The notes below the pieces were generated by a model. That model did no database searches. It was not told the DNA's origin and was given only the letters and a program-made list of their open reading frames with translations. Shown one piece after another: positions 44,830 to 53,287 of a stretch of 64,000 bases of DNA. The stretch is from Cutibacterium namnetense (lineage in GTDB: Bacteria; Actinomycetota; Actinomycetes; Propionibacteriales; Propionibacteriaceae), in assembly GCF_001642025.1 (NCBI RefSeq), contig NZ_LWHO01000013.1, forward strand, positions 1-64,000, given 5' to 3'. Position numbers and translations under genes: made by a program. The stretch's first letter is position 1, and each line of letters begins with the position of its first letter.

Positions 44830-46365
44830 ATGAACATAACCACTGTCGACGTCGGTGCCCCACTCACTCCCCGCGATGTCGTCGCAGTCGCCCGGCTGGG
44901 AGCTCAGGTGAGCGTCGGAGAGGAGGCGATGGAGCGGGTCAGGCGAGCCGCCGACCTCGTCGAGAGCCTGGCCGACGACCCCATCCCTCATTACGGCATC
45001 TCCACTGGCTTCGGCGCCCTAGCCTCCACCCGAGTGCCCCGTGACCACTGTGTGGCACTGCAGCACTCCCTCATCCGTTCCCACGCCGCCTCTACCGGGC
45101 CGCGAGTCGAGACCGAGGTCATCCGCGCCATGATGACCCTACGCCTCAAGACGATGGCATCTGGTCATACCGGAGTACGTCCGGAAATTGTCACCGCCTA
45201 TGCCGATCTGCTCAACTCCGGGCTGGTCCCAATCGTCGGGGAATACGGGTCTCTCGGGTGTTCGGGCGACCTCGCCCCGCTAGCCCACTGTGCCCTCGTC
45301 CTGACCGGCGAAGGGACCGTCCTCACTCCTGACGGCAACGAGGTCGATGCGGCTACTGGCCTGGCCCAGGCCGGACTAAAGCCTGTCTCTCTGCGTGAAA
45401 AAGAGGGATTGGCTCTCATCAACGGCACCGACGGCATGCTCGGCCAACTCATCATGGCGCTGGCTGACCTCGACGTTCTCGTCCCGACCGCCGATCTGGC
45501 GACCGCAATGACCGTCCAGGCGCTGTGCGGCATTGATCGGGTCTTCGCCCCTGACCTTCAGGCCCTACGGCCCCACCCGGGTCAGAGCACCTCAGCGGCC
45601 AACATTCTCGCCCTGCTGGAAGGTTCTGACCTCATCCAGGCCGGTCGCGAAGGTGCCACCAAGCGGGTCCAGGACGCCTACTCGCTGCGCTGCGCCCCGC
45701 AGGTCCACGGTGCCGTCCGCGACACGATGGCCCATGCCCTGCGGGTAGCGAAGGTCGAGTTGGCCTCAGCTGTCGACAACCCGGTCATCACCGACGACAT
45801 GAGGGTGGAGTCCAATGGCAACTTCCACGGCGCTCCCGTGGCGTATGTGCTCGATTTTCTGGCCATCGCGGCAGCCGACCTCGCGTCCATGAGTGAGCGC
45901 CGCACCGACCGTATGCTCGACCCGGCTCGCAACCGCGACCTACACCCCTTCCTGGCCGACGACCCCGGCGTCGACTCCGGGCACATGATCGCCCAGTACA
46001 CCCAGGCCGGCATCGTCTCGGAAATGAAGCGACTGGCCGTACCGGCCTCAGTGGACTCCATCCCAACCTCAGCCATGCAAGAAGACCACGTCTCGATGGG
46101 GTGGTCGGCTGCCCGCAAGCTGCGCCGCGCCATTGACGGTATGGGGGCAGTCATTGGTATCGAGATCCTGACCGCCGCCAAAGCCATCCAAATGCGCGGC
46201 CTGGAGCCCTCGAAGCCGGTAGCTGACGTTATCGAGCGCATGCGCCAGACGATTCCTGGCCCCGGACCAGACCGCTTCCTCGCCCCCGAAATCGACGAAG
46301 CCCGCCGCCTCGTAGCCTCCGGTGAACTCCTCGAGGTCGTGCGGCAGACGGTTGAGGTGCGCTGA
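44830..46365 (+). CDS. hutH: Histidine ammonia-lyase with Cys-Ser-Gly MIO motif
   Basis: Deaminates histidine to urocanate using the MIO prosthetic group formed from an internal tripeptide. In this 511-residue protein that segment is GSLGCSGDLAPLAH, so the tripeptide is Cys-Ser-Gly where Ala-Ser-Gly is standard; Ser and Gly, which drive cyclisation, are kept. Other conserved parts are YGISTGFGALA, LINGTDGMLG, QDAYSLRCAPQVHG and the terminal SMQEDHVS-like TSAMQEDHVSMG. It starts at ATG after AAAGGACG. It is placed last, with its own 142-base upstream gap. Confidence 0.96.
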   Translation: MNITTVDVGAPLTPRDVVAVARLGAQVSVGEEAMERVRRAADLVESLADDPIPHYGISTGFGALASTRVPRDHCVALQHSLIRSHAASTGPRVETEVIRAMMTLRLKTMASGHTGVRPEIVTAYADLLNSGLVPIVGEYGSLGCSGDLAPLAHCALVLTGEGTVLTPDGNEVDAATGLAQAGLKPVSLREKEGLALINGTDGMLGQLIMALADLDVLVPTADLATAMTVQALCGIDRVFAPDLQALRPHPGQSTSAANILALLEGSDLIQAGREGATKRVQDAYSLRCAPQVHGAVRDTMAHALRVAKVELASAVDNPVITDDMRVESNGNFHGAPVAYVLDFLAIAAADLASMSERRTDRMLDPARNRDLHPFLADDPGVDSGHMIAQYTQAGIVSEMKRLAVPASVDSIPTSAMQEDHVSMGWSAARKLRRAIDGMGAVIGIEILTAAKAIQMRGLEPSKPVADVIERMRQTIPGPGPDRFLAPEIDEARRLVASGELLEVVRQTVEVR

Positions 46366-46405
46366 CCGCACACCATCTGTCAACGTCCACTGCGAGGAAG
46401 CGACA

Positions 46406-48100
46406 ATGCTCAACACCTGGTCCGCGCCGGCGCAATCCTGTTGGGGCAAGACCAACGAGTCAGGAGATTGGCTCCCGGTCGTCCAGCACCTCGAAGATGC
46501 TGCCGGAGTCATGGCCGAAGTTTGGAGACTCCAACCGCAATCCATCCGATCGCTCTTGGCCGACGGTCTTGGCGGGGAGCAGGCCGCCCAAGCATTCCTA
46601 TGCTTCATGGCCGGAATCCATGACGTCGGCAAGATCAGCGCCGACTTCGCCTTCAAGGCACGATTGCCCCGCACTAACGGAACGTCGACTGGTTACCTGT
46701 GCGACCAGATGGAACGCCAGGGCTTCGTCATTGGGAAGCCCGACAGACCGATTCCCCACGGTGTGCTAGGCCAGACTCACCTCACCAGCTGGCTACTGAG
46801 CCGTTACCCCGGCGCCCCCAGGGCACGCCGCTGTGCCCGCAACATCGCATCCATCGTCGGTGGTCACCACGGCACAAACCCAACGTTCGCCGACGTAGAG
46901 AAGGTCGAGCTGTCGCTGGCTCGCGAGGACCATCTCTGGAAGGCCACCCGCGATGAGGTCCTCGACACCGTGGCGTCGCACACCGGCGCCGACGAGTCCC
47001 TTCCGGCCTGGATGAGCTCCCCGATTCCGATTCAGGCCCAAGTACTGTCAGAGGCACTCGTGATCATGGCCGACTGGATCGCCAGCTCCGAACGCCTCTT
47101 CCCATACGACTCGACGGAATCGACACCCGATCGCGTCCGCCGCGCCGTCACCCAGCTCCGACTCCCCCACTCATGGCAACCGCTACCCGGACCGGACGAC
47201 ACCACCGACGTCTTCCAACGAAGTTTCCCCTCGATCCGCCGCGGCGAACCCAATGCCATGCAGATCGCAGCCATCAAGGCAGCTAACGCCATGACTGAGC
47301 CGGGTCTGCTCATCATCGAGGCTCCTATGGGGCTAGGAAAAACAGAGGCGGCCCTCATGTGTGCCGAGGTGCTCGCCCGCAGGTCCGGACTCGGGGGCGT
47401 CTTCTTCGGCCTTCCCACAATGGCCACATCCAACCCCATGTTCAGTCGAGTTCGGGAATGGCTGAACGCGGTGCCAGCCAAGAACCGGTCCAGCATCACC
47501 CTTGCCCATTCGAAGGTTGCGCTCAACGAGGAGTACCAGCAGCTCATGCCGTGGAATGCGGCTATGGCCGTCTACGACGACGCTGCCACCACTCAGCACG
47601 AGGCGTCCGCAGTGGTCCACGAGTGGTTCCTCGGCCGCAAGCGCGCCATTCTTGCCAACCACGTCGTCGGCACGATCGACCAGGCACTGTTCACTGGTCT
47701 CAAAGCCAAGCATGTGGTGTTGCGCCACCTTGGCCTGGCGAGCAAGGTCGTCATCATCGACGAGGTGCATGCGGCCGACGTCTACATGCGCGAGTACCTC
47801 AAGGTCGTCCTCGAATGGCTCGGCGCCTACCGCACACCTGTCATCCTCATGTCCGCAACACTGCCCCCGGCCCAACGCCATCAGCTTGCATTGGCCTACG
47901 CCAAAGGACGTCACGGAAGAGGCGCGCAAGGTGGGGCGGGCCCTGCCGGGCGCAGCGCAGCGAGCACCGGCGGGGCCGGGGCCCCGCCGGTGCTCGCCGA
48001 AGGCGCGCCCTTGGGCATGTCAATCATGTTGCTTGCCCATATCTGCCCGGCAGGCCAGGCCACCCACCCGGTTGCTATCGCAGTGACCACCCACGGCTGA
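46406..48100 (+). pseudogene. cas3: Truncated type I-E CRISPR nuclease/helicase Cas3
   Basis: The open frame encodes 564 residues; the first 500 or so are Cas3. The HD nuclease has GIHDVGK, SIVGGHHG and IMADWIASSE. The helicase starts with EAPMGLGKTEAAL (Walker A), GLPTMATSNPMF, DEVHAAD (motif II) and MSATLPPAQRHQ (motif III). Similarity stops near 47910, where the frame runs into GC-rich unrelated sequence, so RecA2 and the C-terminal domain are missing. No cascade genes, cas1/cas2 or repeat array follow. The ATG has GAGGAAG upstream. It is 40 bases from hutH. Confidence 0.88.
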
Positions 48101-48501
48101 CCCCACAAGGCCGCACCACCGATCAGACCCCATCCCAACCAGACGAGCCCGGCCATGATGGCGCAAATCCCCGTGATCGCGCCGAGCCATGTCACTGCCA
48201 CAACCAGTGGAACCGAGGTCACCCACCACGACCCCACGAACCCCGGGGCTACGACAAGTGATTCCAATAGCTCGTGCCAGCCGATGCCGGCCATGATCCC
48301 GGCGGCGGCCACGACGACAGACTCAACTATGCCGGGGCGCGGGTGGCGCAGTCGTGGGGTGGCCTCGAGGAAGGGGACACACCAAGGCCACTCGGCGAGG
48401 GGGTCGACGTCCACTGTGTCGTCAAGGGCCTCCTGGTCAGAGGCGTCCTCCCCCGCTAGGGCGGCATCGTAGGCGGCGCGCTGTTCGGGATCAGACAGCA
48501 C
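47911..48501 (-). pseudogene. 5'-truncated DnaJ-like membrane protein fragment
   Basis: The minus-strand frame begins LSDPEQRAAYDAAL, which is the last turn of a J domain, so the N-terminal HPD part is lost. A linker rich in Asp/Glu and about four hydrophobic segments follow (VVVAAAGIMAGIGWHELLESL, SVPLVVAVTWLGAITGI). The 3' part runs into the GC palindrome at 47962. It joins cas3 sequence on one side and an unrelated gene tail on the other, marking a recombination scar where the rest of the CRISPR-Cas locus would be. Confidence 0.6.
47962..47995. repeat. GC-rich palindrome at the cas3 break
   Basis: GAGCACCGGCGGGGC and GCCCCGCCGGTGCTC form a perfect 15-base stem with a four-base loop, within about 50 bases of the point where Cas3 similarity ends. 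Confidence 0.8.
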
Positions 48502-48509
48502 TAGAAAAG

Positions 48510-48698
48510 GTGGACGAAGCAGCCGGAATCCGTTGGCTCGACGCCCAACCCGATCTACACCGCATCCAACTTTCCGAATTCCTCAATACCCCCCAATGGA
48601 CCAACTCCCTTACTATCGGCTGGCTAGTCAACCGAAACGACGACTCCGACAACGGCATCTACTACGACAGCACCACCAACTCATGGGAAATCTTCTAA
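48510..48698 (+). pseudogene. 3' end of an unidentified gene
   Basis: A 62-codon frame encodes ...IRWLDAQPDLHRIQLSEFLN, QWTNSLTIGWLVNRNDDSDN and ...SWEIF before a stop. It begins exactly where the DnaJ-like fragment ends and shows no initiation signal. Composition is richer in A and T than the flanking core. I cannot name the family. It may be the tail of a lost neighbour of cas3 or of an island gene. Confidence 0.4.
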
Positions 48699-48815
48699 CA
48701 CCCACACCCTAAACCCCAGGCGAACCCCAGAGGGTAAACCGTGAGAAGCCTTGCCCCAAGCACCCCAAATTGAGACAATAGAGGTACAAACGACTCACAG
48801 GCGAAGGAGACGATG

Positions 48816-49070
48816 ATGGAACTGAATACACGGGTCCAGGTACGCACCAACAGCCAGCTCAAGGAACGTGCCACAAAAACCCTTGACCGGATGGGTATAG
48901 ACATGCCCACTGCAATCAACATGTTCCTCACCCAGATCGTCAGCGACCAGAGACTACCTTTCCAGCCCAGCATCACCCCTTACGCCGACGCGATCCGTGA
49001 AGCGGAATCCGAGCCCCCCATCCCAGTCCGAGACATCGACGAGCTCATGGACCTCATCGACCATGTGTGA
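48816..49070 (+). CDS. RelB/DinJ-family antitoxin
   Basis: The 84-residue protein has an N-terminal ribbon-helix-helix region of the DinJ type: TRVQVRTNSQLKERATKTLD, followed by MGIDMPTAINMFLTQIV and the LPF motif. It should bind and neutralise the YafQ-like toxin and repress the operon. The ATG at 48816 is seven bases after AAGGAG (an ATG at 48813 is too close). It overlaps the toxin gene by eight bases. Confidence 0.88.
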   Translation: MELNTRVQVRTNSQLKERATKTLDRMGIDMPTAINMFLTQIVSDQRLPFQPSITPYADAIREAESEPPIPVRDIDELMDLIDHV

Positions 49071-49341
49071 GCGCACGATTGCCTACCGGCCAGCCTTCCT
49101 ACGCGACGTGAAGCGGTTCAAAAACAAGCATTACGACATGGACAAGCTCAAAACCGCAATCCGGGCCGTCGCTGAGCGTCGCACCGACTGGCTCAAACAG
49201 CACCGCGACCACCAACTCACAGGCAGCCTCGCGGACTACCGTGAACTGCATATCGTATCCGACTGGCTCCTCCTTTACACCATCGACAACGACAACACCC
49301 TCACCCTGGTCCGCACCGGCACTCATGATCAACTCCTATGA
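49063..49341 (+). CDS. YafQ-family mRNA interferase toxin
   Basis: The 92-residue RelE/YafQ-fold toxin has YRPAFLRDVKRFKNKHYDMD, WLKQHRDHQLTGSLADYREL and a C-terminal LVRTGTHDQLL. The conserved DHxL, R and terminal TGTH(D/S) residues match catalytic positions of YafQ, which cuts mRNA on the ribosome. It starts at the ATG overlapping the antitoxin end. Apparently intact. Confidence 0.9.
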   Translation: MCERTIAYRPAFLRDVKRFKNKHYDMDKLKTAIRAVAERRTDWLKQHRDHQLTGSLADYRELHIVSDWLLLYTIDNDNTLTLVRTGTHDQLL

Positions 49342-49580
49342 CGCCGCCGTCACCCGTAACGACAGCACCAGCACAGTCAGTCGACACCAACCGGGGCGGA
49401 ACAGATACCGGAGGTCACCACGGACTCTCCCAGCAGCGAGGTGAGGCAGCAGAGAGCACTTTATTTTTTCCACCTAAGACGACCATCTTTGGCCATTTTG
49501 CAGGTCAGAGTCGTGCCCTTCGAAGTCACTCCATGAGCCCCACTATCGGAGCAAAACGACCCACCACGGACATGGGATAG
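49342..49580. other. Non-coding part of island
   Basis: No supported gene. The segment has a T-rich patch (CACTTTATTTTTTCCACC) and leads into the ArdC remnant. Confidence 0.4.
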
Positions 49581-49703
49581 GCCGCCACTGCCACTGTGGG
49601 GTGGACAGCTCAGGCAGATGCCCACGTCATCGAGACCACCGCTGAGCACGTCGCTAACACCGCCCACGCTATCGCCGAGGCGTTAAGCCTGGTTACCGAG
49701 TGA
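49581..49703 (+). pseudogene. ArdC-like antirestriction protein remnant, copy 1
   Basis: A 40-codon frame bounded by an in-frame TAG encodes ATVGWTAQADAHVIETT, then AEHVANTAHAIAEALSLVTE. It matches the C-terminal YVAGWA...A..V...A.AI...L block of plasmid ArdC-type antirestriction proteins and the second remnant at 57346-57555. The metalloprotease core and N-terminus are absent. It precedes relBE, as does the other copy. Confidence 0.6.
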
Positions 49704-49709
49704 GCCTAT

Positions 49710-49741
49710 CGGGGGCGACCGGCTAACCCCGGCCGCCCCCG
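49710..49741 (+). terminator. Hairpin after the ArdC remnant
   Basis: CGGGGGCGACCGG pairs with CCGGCCGCCCCCG (one G-T pair) around a six-base loop, seven bases past the remnant's stop. Confidence 0.65.
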
Positions 49742-49992
49742 GACGCAGGAAGTGTCTCGTCCCCCCTACCCTCGGCTACACCCTTACGCTTACCGTGATC
49801 GTCGTCGAGGTAACTCCCTGGCATAGGACTTCATCCGCGGCACCCATTGATCGCCCACCCAACAGTGACACGACCACCAGCAAAGCCGCCGCATAACTAG
49901 CCCCATCTAGCCAACGCCGGGTCGACGACACAAGACCTGTGTAGTACGATGTCTTACGCAGTGTTTAAGAATGGCCGCCAAGAGGTGACATC
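49742..49992. other. Promoter region of relBE copy 1
   Basis: No gene is seen. At 49939-49959 the sequence GTGTAGTAC-GAT-GTCTTACGC is an imperfect palindrome that resembles the perfect operator before relBE copy 2 (57215-57235), so it is the likely antitoxin-binding site. Confidence 0.5.
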
Positions 49993-50214
49993 ATGGCTTT
50001 TTCTATCCGTTTAACCGATGAAGAGCGCCGCCTTGCTGATTCCTATGCCCGTCTTCACTCGCAATCCCTAAGCGAGGCCTTTAAGAAGGCCCTTTTTGAC
50101 CGCATCGAAGACGAGTTTGATCTCCAGATAGCACGTGAAGCACTCATCGACTACGCCAAAGATGGCCACCGCTCCCGCCCTATCAGCGAACTATGGGACG
50201 AGTGTAACCTATGA
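49993..50214 (+). CDS. RelB-like ribbon-helix-helix antitoxin, copy 1
   Basis: The 73-residue protein has an N-terminal ribbon-helix-helix motif (FSIRLTDEERRLADSYARLH) and a toxin-binding tail (ALIDYAKDGHRSRPISELWD). It resembles DUF6290/RelB antitoxins, and the paralogue at 56968-57189 is nearly the same at the protein level. Its stop overlaps the toxin start by four bases. Confidence 0.88.
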   Translation: MAFSIRLTDEERRLADSYARLHSQSLSEAFKKALFDRIEDEFDLQIAREALIDYAKDGHRSRPISELWDECNL

Positions 50215-50477
50215 ACTGGCAGATAGAAACTACCAGAAAATTTGATAAGGAATTTAAAAAGCTTGACCGCTACACTCAGAAACTCATTCACGGTTGGATT
50301 ACGAAAAATATCAGCGCCACCACTGACCCTCGCCAGTTTGGCAAACCTCTCACCGGTGATCTTTCTGGGCTGTGGCGATATCGTATCGGTGACTATCGTC
50401 TCATCTGCAAGCTCAGGGATGAAGATTTCATTATCCTAGCTATTTCGGTCGGTCACCGTCGCGGTGTCTACCGATAA
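50211..50477 (+). CDS. RelE-family toxin, copy 1
   Basis: The 88-residue RelE/ParE-fold toxin has FDKEFKKLDRYTQKLIHGWI, GKPLTGDLSGLWRYRIGDYR, and the C-terminal ILAISVGHRRGVYR. The RYRIGDYR(L) strand and the GHR..VY end are typical of ribosome-dependent RelE endonucleases. Codons are more AT-rich than in copy 2 (third positions often A/T), which suggests a different transfer history. Confidence 0.9.
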   Translation: MNWQIETTRKFDKEFKKLDRYTQKLIHGWITKNISATTDPRQFGKPLTGDLSGLWRYRIGDYRLICKLRDEDFIILAISVGHRRGVYR

Positions 50478-50516
50478 GCACGAATCCTCACTACTGCCCT
50501 CGATAGAAAACCGGAT

Positions 50517-50559
50517 CGATACACAGATACACATACATCTAGCAACACATACATCTAGC
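50517..50559. repeat. Iteron-like repeat cluster A
   Basis: CGATACAC (50517-50524) is directly followed by AGATACAC (50525-50532). Overlapping that, ACACATACATCTAGC occurs twice (50529-50543, 50545-50559) with a 16-base period, and a TGTATC lies just beyond. This resembles plasmid iterons or partition repeats. The same bipartite motif recurs at 52942-52965 and 55097-55119. Confidence 0.6.
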
Positions 50560-51104
50560 TGTATCTACTCACAGAGTCCACGGCAAGTAGCGCTCCCAGC
50601 TAGTGGAATGACCACGAACCAACTCCTAGGGCACCGGTGCCCTTACCAGGAGAGCACGACTCCGCCCGATGGAACTCCCTATGCGGGCTCATCCACCTCA
50701 CCGGCGTCTCCACCTACCCCCACCTCCTGGACCCTTGCCGCGCTCAGCTCATCCCCGACAGATTCATATCTATAGTCTGTATGTTCTTTTCTCTTTTTCT
50801 CGCATTATCGTCATTCAACAGGTCCGGGGGTCGGACCCGACACGCACTGTTGGATAAGCAGGCTGGACTACCGGACCATAGGAGGACAGGGAGACGAGAT
50901 GCCCCCGGATAGGAGGTTCTCGTGTGCAGATCAGGGATGGAGTCTGCGGGTACGACCCGACGGCGGTGCCGGTGCAGTGAGTCCCAACGGATTAAGCACA
51001 ACGCTTCGGTGATGATGAGCCGATCCGCCCGAACAGCTACTGAGGCAGCCCGAACCGGGAACAGTCCTGGTCTGGAACGCTCCCGGGCTACATTCTGTCG
51101 ACAT
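50560..51104. other. Non-coding island segment
   Basis: About 545 bases with no supported gene. It includes a pyrimidine-rich tract (TTCTTTTCTCTTTTTCTC) near 50783-50800 and a GGTCCGGGGGTCGGACC inverted repeat at about 50821-50837. It may hold a promoter for the hypothetical at 51105 or be the decayed remains of a plasmid replication region. Confidence 0.35.
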
Positions 51105-51758
51105 ATGGAGGTATGGAAGCAGGCGGCCGGGATGGCAATAGAGGTGTTTCCCGAGGTTCCGCCGGTTATCTCACGAATCAGCGAGTATGCCCCTACCGCT
51201 CTCGACACCATGCCTTACGAGCAGCTCGAACACCGCTCCGCTGAGGCCCTGGAAGCCGATGATGTTCCTGCCGCCATGGTTTTGTGTGCCGAACTAGACC
51301 GGCGCGACGCCATGGATCCCGACCACATCGAGTACGAAGAACACAGGCGCTGGAAAAACTTAACGACCGCCCAGCGCCGTGAAATCCGCCGCTATATAGA
51401 CCCTCACGACCCTCGCACTCACCCGATGGCCCGCCAAGGCCTTATGACCGTCAGGGAACGTGAAAAAGCCCTTGATGCCGACTATCAGACCTGGCTGCAA
51501 GGCGAGATCCTACAAACCGAGGAACACACCTGCGGCAACCTCGTCAACCCTCACGGTCGCACCAAGCAACTCCACGGACTGACCAACGAATCCTTGTGGT
51601 CTAACCACATCATGGCCCAGGCCTACGCCTCCGACGAGCTGCGCGAATACTGGGACTCAATCAGCCCCCGCCTCAGCCGTGAGGCCTTCCGTCAGCTCCG
51701 AGACGACGAGTACGGCCAGTCTCGGGCCAACGCACACAACGAAACGTGGTGGACATGA
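51105..51758 (+). CDS. Plasmid-type hypothetical protein
   Basis: About 217 residues, highly charged and helical, without signal peptide or membrane segment. Recognisable pieces are LDTMPYEQLEHRSAEALEAD, ELDRRDAMDPDHIEYEEHRR and HPMARQGLMTVREREKALDA. The last part has one HTCGN and several Trp. I recognise no family. The start is uncertain (ATG 51105, 51132 or further upstream), none with a clear ribosome binding site. It overlaps the next small gene by four bases, so they form a pair. Confidence 0.55.
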   Translation: MEVWKQAAGMAIEVFPEVPPVISRISEYAPTALDTMPYEQLEHRSAEALEADDVPAAMVLCAELDRRDAMDPDHIEYEEHRRWKNLTTAQRREIRRYIDPHDPRTHPMARQGLMTVREREKALDADYQTWLQGEILQTEEHTCGNLVNPHGRTKQLHGLTNESLWSNHIMAQAYASDELREYWDSISPRLSREAFRQLRDDEYGQSRANAHNETWWT

Positions 51759-51988
51759 CCCAACAATTACCCGCAACCCTCGACGACATCGCCCAAGCCC
51801 AAGCAGCCGGAACACAGGCTGCCCTCGAAGGGGCCGACCCACGCACCAACCCGTGGCCCATCGACTCCACTGACGAGCGCCTCGCCTTCCTCAACTGGTG
51901 CTGGCGGCAAGGCTACTCCGCGGTCATCGTGGAGACGATGGACGCCGCAGGAGCCTATGACCACCTCAACGACAACCAGGCCCAGTAA
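51755..51988 (+). CDS. Small plasmid-type hypothetical protein
   Basis: The 77-residue acidic protein has AATLDDIAQAQAAGTQAALEG-type sequence, PWPIDSTDERLAFLNWCWRQ, and ends AYDHLNDNQAQ. No family is recognised. Its ATG overlaps the previous stop (ATGA), indicating coupled translation. A strong hairpin closes the pair. Confidence 0.6.
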   Translation: MTQQLPATLDDIAQAQAAGTQAALEGADPRTNPWPIDSTDERLAFLNWCWRQGYSAVIVETMDAAGAYDHLNDNQAQ

Positions 51989-52023
51989 CTAACACAGCTC
52001 AAGGCCGCTCCCAGATCACCAAT

Positions 52024-52058
52024 GAGGCCGGCGACGCACCTAGCACGTCGCCGGCCTC
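52024..52058. terminator. Bidirectional hairpin terminator
   Basis: GAGGCCGGCGACG and CGTCGCCGGCCTC form a perfect 13-base stem with a nine-base loop between the convergent hypothetical pair and the partition operon. Confidence 0.8.
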
Positions 52059-52079
52059 GTATCCTAGTGTCTCGTCCCC

Positions 52080-52337
52080 TTACTGGTAAGGGTCGTAGGG
52101 GAAGCCGTAGGTGTGTTCCAGAGCCTTGCGGAGGAGGTCACTCATAGTTGTGTGTTCGGCGACGGCCCTCATCTTCAACGCCGTGTGGGTGGCGGTGGGT
52201 AGCTTGACATTGAACGCGGTGATCGGGGTCTTGGCTGACTGAAAGGTTTCAGAGACACTGGCTCCCTGGCTTGCCGCCATTTGGTCGGCGTAACGACTGG
52301 CTTTGTCGGCGGCGGTGGGTTTGCGGTTCTTACTCAC
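52080..52337 (-). CDS. ParB/ParG-like ribbon-helix-helix partition partner
   Basis: The 85-residue protein has a flexible basic N-terminus ([20 protein letters not shown]) and a C-terminal ribbon-helix-helix core ([20 protein letters not shown], then [15 protein letters not shown]). The size, layout and position directly after parA fit type Ib partition proteins (ParG/Omega class) that bind the centromere. The ATG overlaps the parA stop by four bases. Confidence 0.75.
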   Translation of the reverse strand: MSKNRKPTAADKASRYADQMAASQGASVSETFQSAKTPITAFNVKLPTATHTALKMRAVAEHTTMSDLLRKALEHTYGFPYDPYQ

Positions 52338-52915
52338 TTCAGCATCTCCTGGATCTGGGCGGCAACCTGGGCGAACTCTCCTAGATCTGTTGGCCGGGTT
52401 CCAATGGCTTGCCGATAGGCGACCCGTCGATGAACTTCCGCGTCGAGAACGCCTAGACCCTCGACAGCGGCGGCCCCCTCATAGGCGTCACGGTATTGCC
52501 TGGTCCAATCGGCCTTGTTGAAGAGCAAGGCCCGGCGCGTGCCGTGGGCCACCTGATAGGTCATCAAGGCCCGATCCATGTCCAGGTCCCCCGACTCGGT
52601 CGGGATGATGACCACATCGGCGACGTCGAGGGCTGCAGTAATCGTCTGAGAGTCACCGGGGGGAGTGTCGATGATGACGAGGTCGGCGTCGATGTCACCG
52701 CAGCGCCTGACAATGGGGGCATTAGCCGGGCGGACCTCGAAGTCCAACTGGTCACCGGCTTCGAAAGCGTCGGTAGCCCATGACGTCGCCGATCCTTGCG
52801 GGTCGGCGTCAAGCAAGATGACTCGGTACTGAGCGGCTAAGGCCGTTGCTAGGTAGACCGCCGTGGTCGTTTTCCCGACCCCGCCCTTGGTGTTGACAAT
52901 AGAAATACTACGCAT
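52334..52915 (-). CDS. parA: ParA-family partition ATPase
   Basis: The 193-residue deviant-Walker ATPase begins [20 protein letters not shown] (KGGVGKT). It continues with [22 protein letters not shown] and the [12 protein letters not shown] loop. The short length without an N-terminal HTH is the type Ib class, which separates low-copy plasmids using a small DNA-binding partner, here the downstream gene. The start is the ATG giving MRSISIV. The frame is open further upstream, but that part overlaps repeats. Its presence in a chromosomal setting points to a plasmid or integrative element origin. Confidence 0.93.
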   Translation of the reverse strand: MRSISIVNTKGGVGKTTTAVYLATALAAQYRVILLDADPQGSATSWATDAFEAGDQLDFEVRPANAPIVRRCGDIDADLVIIDTPPGDSQTITAALDVADVVIIPTESGDLDMDRALMTYQVAHGTRRALLFNKADWTRQYRDAYEGAAAVEGLGVLDAEVHRRVAYRQAIGTRPTDLGEFAQVAAQIQEMLK

Positions 52916-52941
52916 AAATACATCATTACACATGTGCATCG

Positions 52942-52965
52942 ATGTATCTGTATATACGTGTATCG
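52942..52965 (-). repeat. Bipartite GATACA repeat B upstream of parA
   Basis: On the minus strand it reads CGATACAC, eight bases (GTATATAC), then AGATACAT. It lies 27 bases before the parA start, where type Ib systems place centromere/operator repeats. Confidence 0.6.
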
Positions 52966-53217
52966 GCGTGTTGTGAGGGGAAAACCCGGGCCACATACAA
53001 CGATCCCCCAGCCACCACAGCCGGGGGATCTCTCAGTAAGGCAACTCCCACAGGAGCTACACCCCTCACAGGAGCCCACCAGATCCGTGTCAAGACCCCA
53101 CACCCCCTACCAGCGCGCCCTTCGTGACCAGCTCGAGACTCGACCCGATCAAGACACCGCGTAAGCGATGAGGTCACGGCCTGAACCACGCCCTCAGCCT
53201 CAAGCCTGCACTCACAG
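52966..53217. other. Non-coding region upstream of the partition operon
   Basis: No supported gene. A small CCCCCAGCCACCACAGCCGGGGG inverted repeat lies near 53006-53028. The rest shows no family likeness. Confidence 0.35.
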
Positions 53218-53254
53218 AAACCCCTCCTGAACTGGACTTGCTCAGGAGGGGTTT
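53218..53254 (-). terminator. Strong intrinsic terminator
   Basis: AAACCCCTCCTGA and TCAGGAGGGGTTT form a perfect 13-base stem with A/T flanks on both sides, so it can end transcription in either direction, including the DUF929 gene. Confidence 0.85.
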
Positions 53255-53287
53255 TGTCTTGCCATGCGCCTAGACCAAGGCTGCGGG

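Noticed and set aside
46406-50000. CRISPR repeat-spacer array after the cas3 remnant
   Set aside because: No regularly spaced direct repeats of 28-37 bases were found; only the short 16-base-period iterons at 50.5 kb, which are too short and too few.
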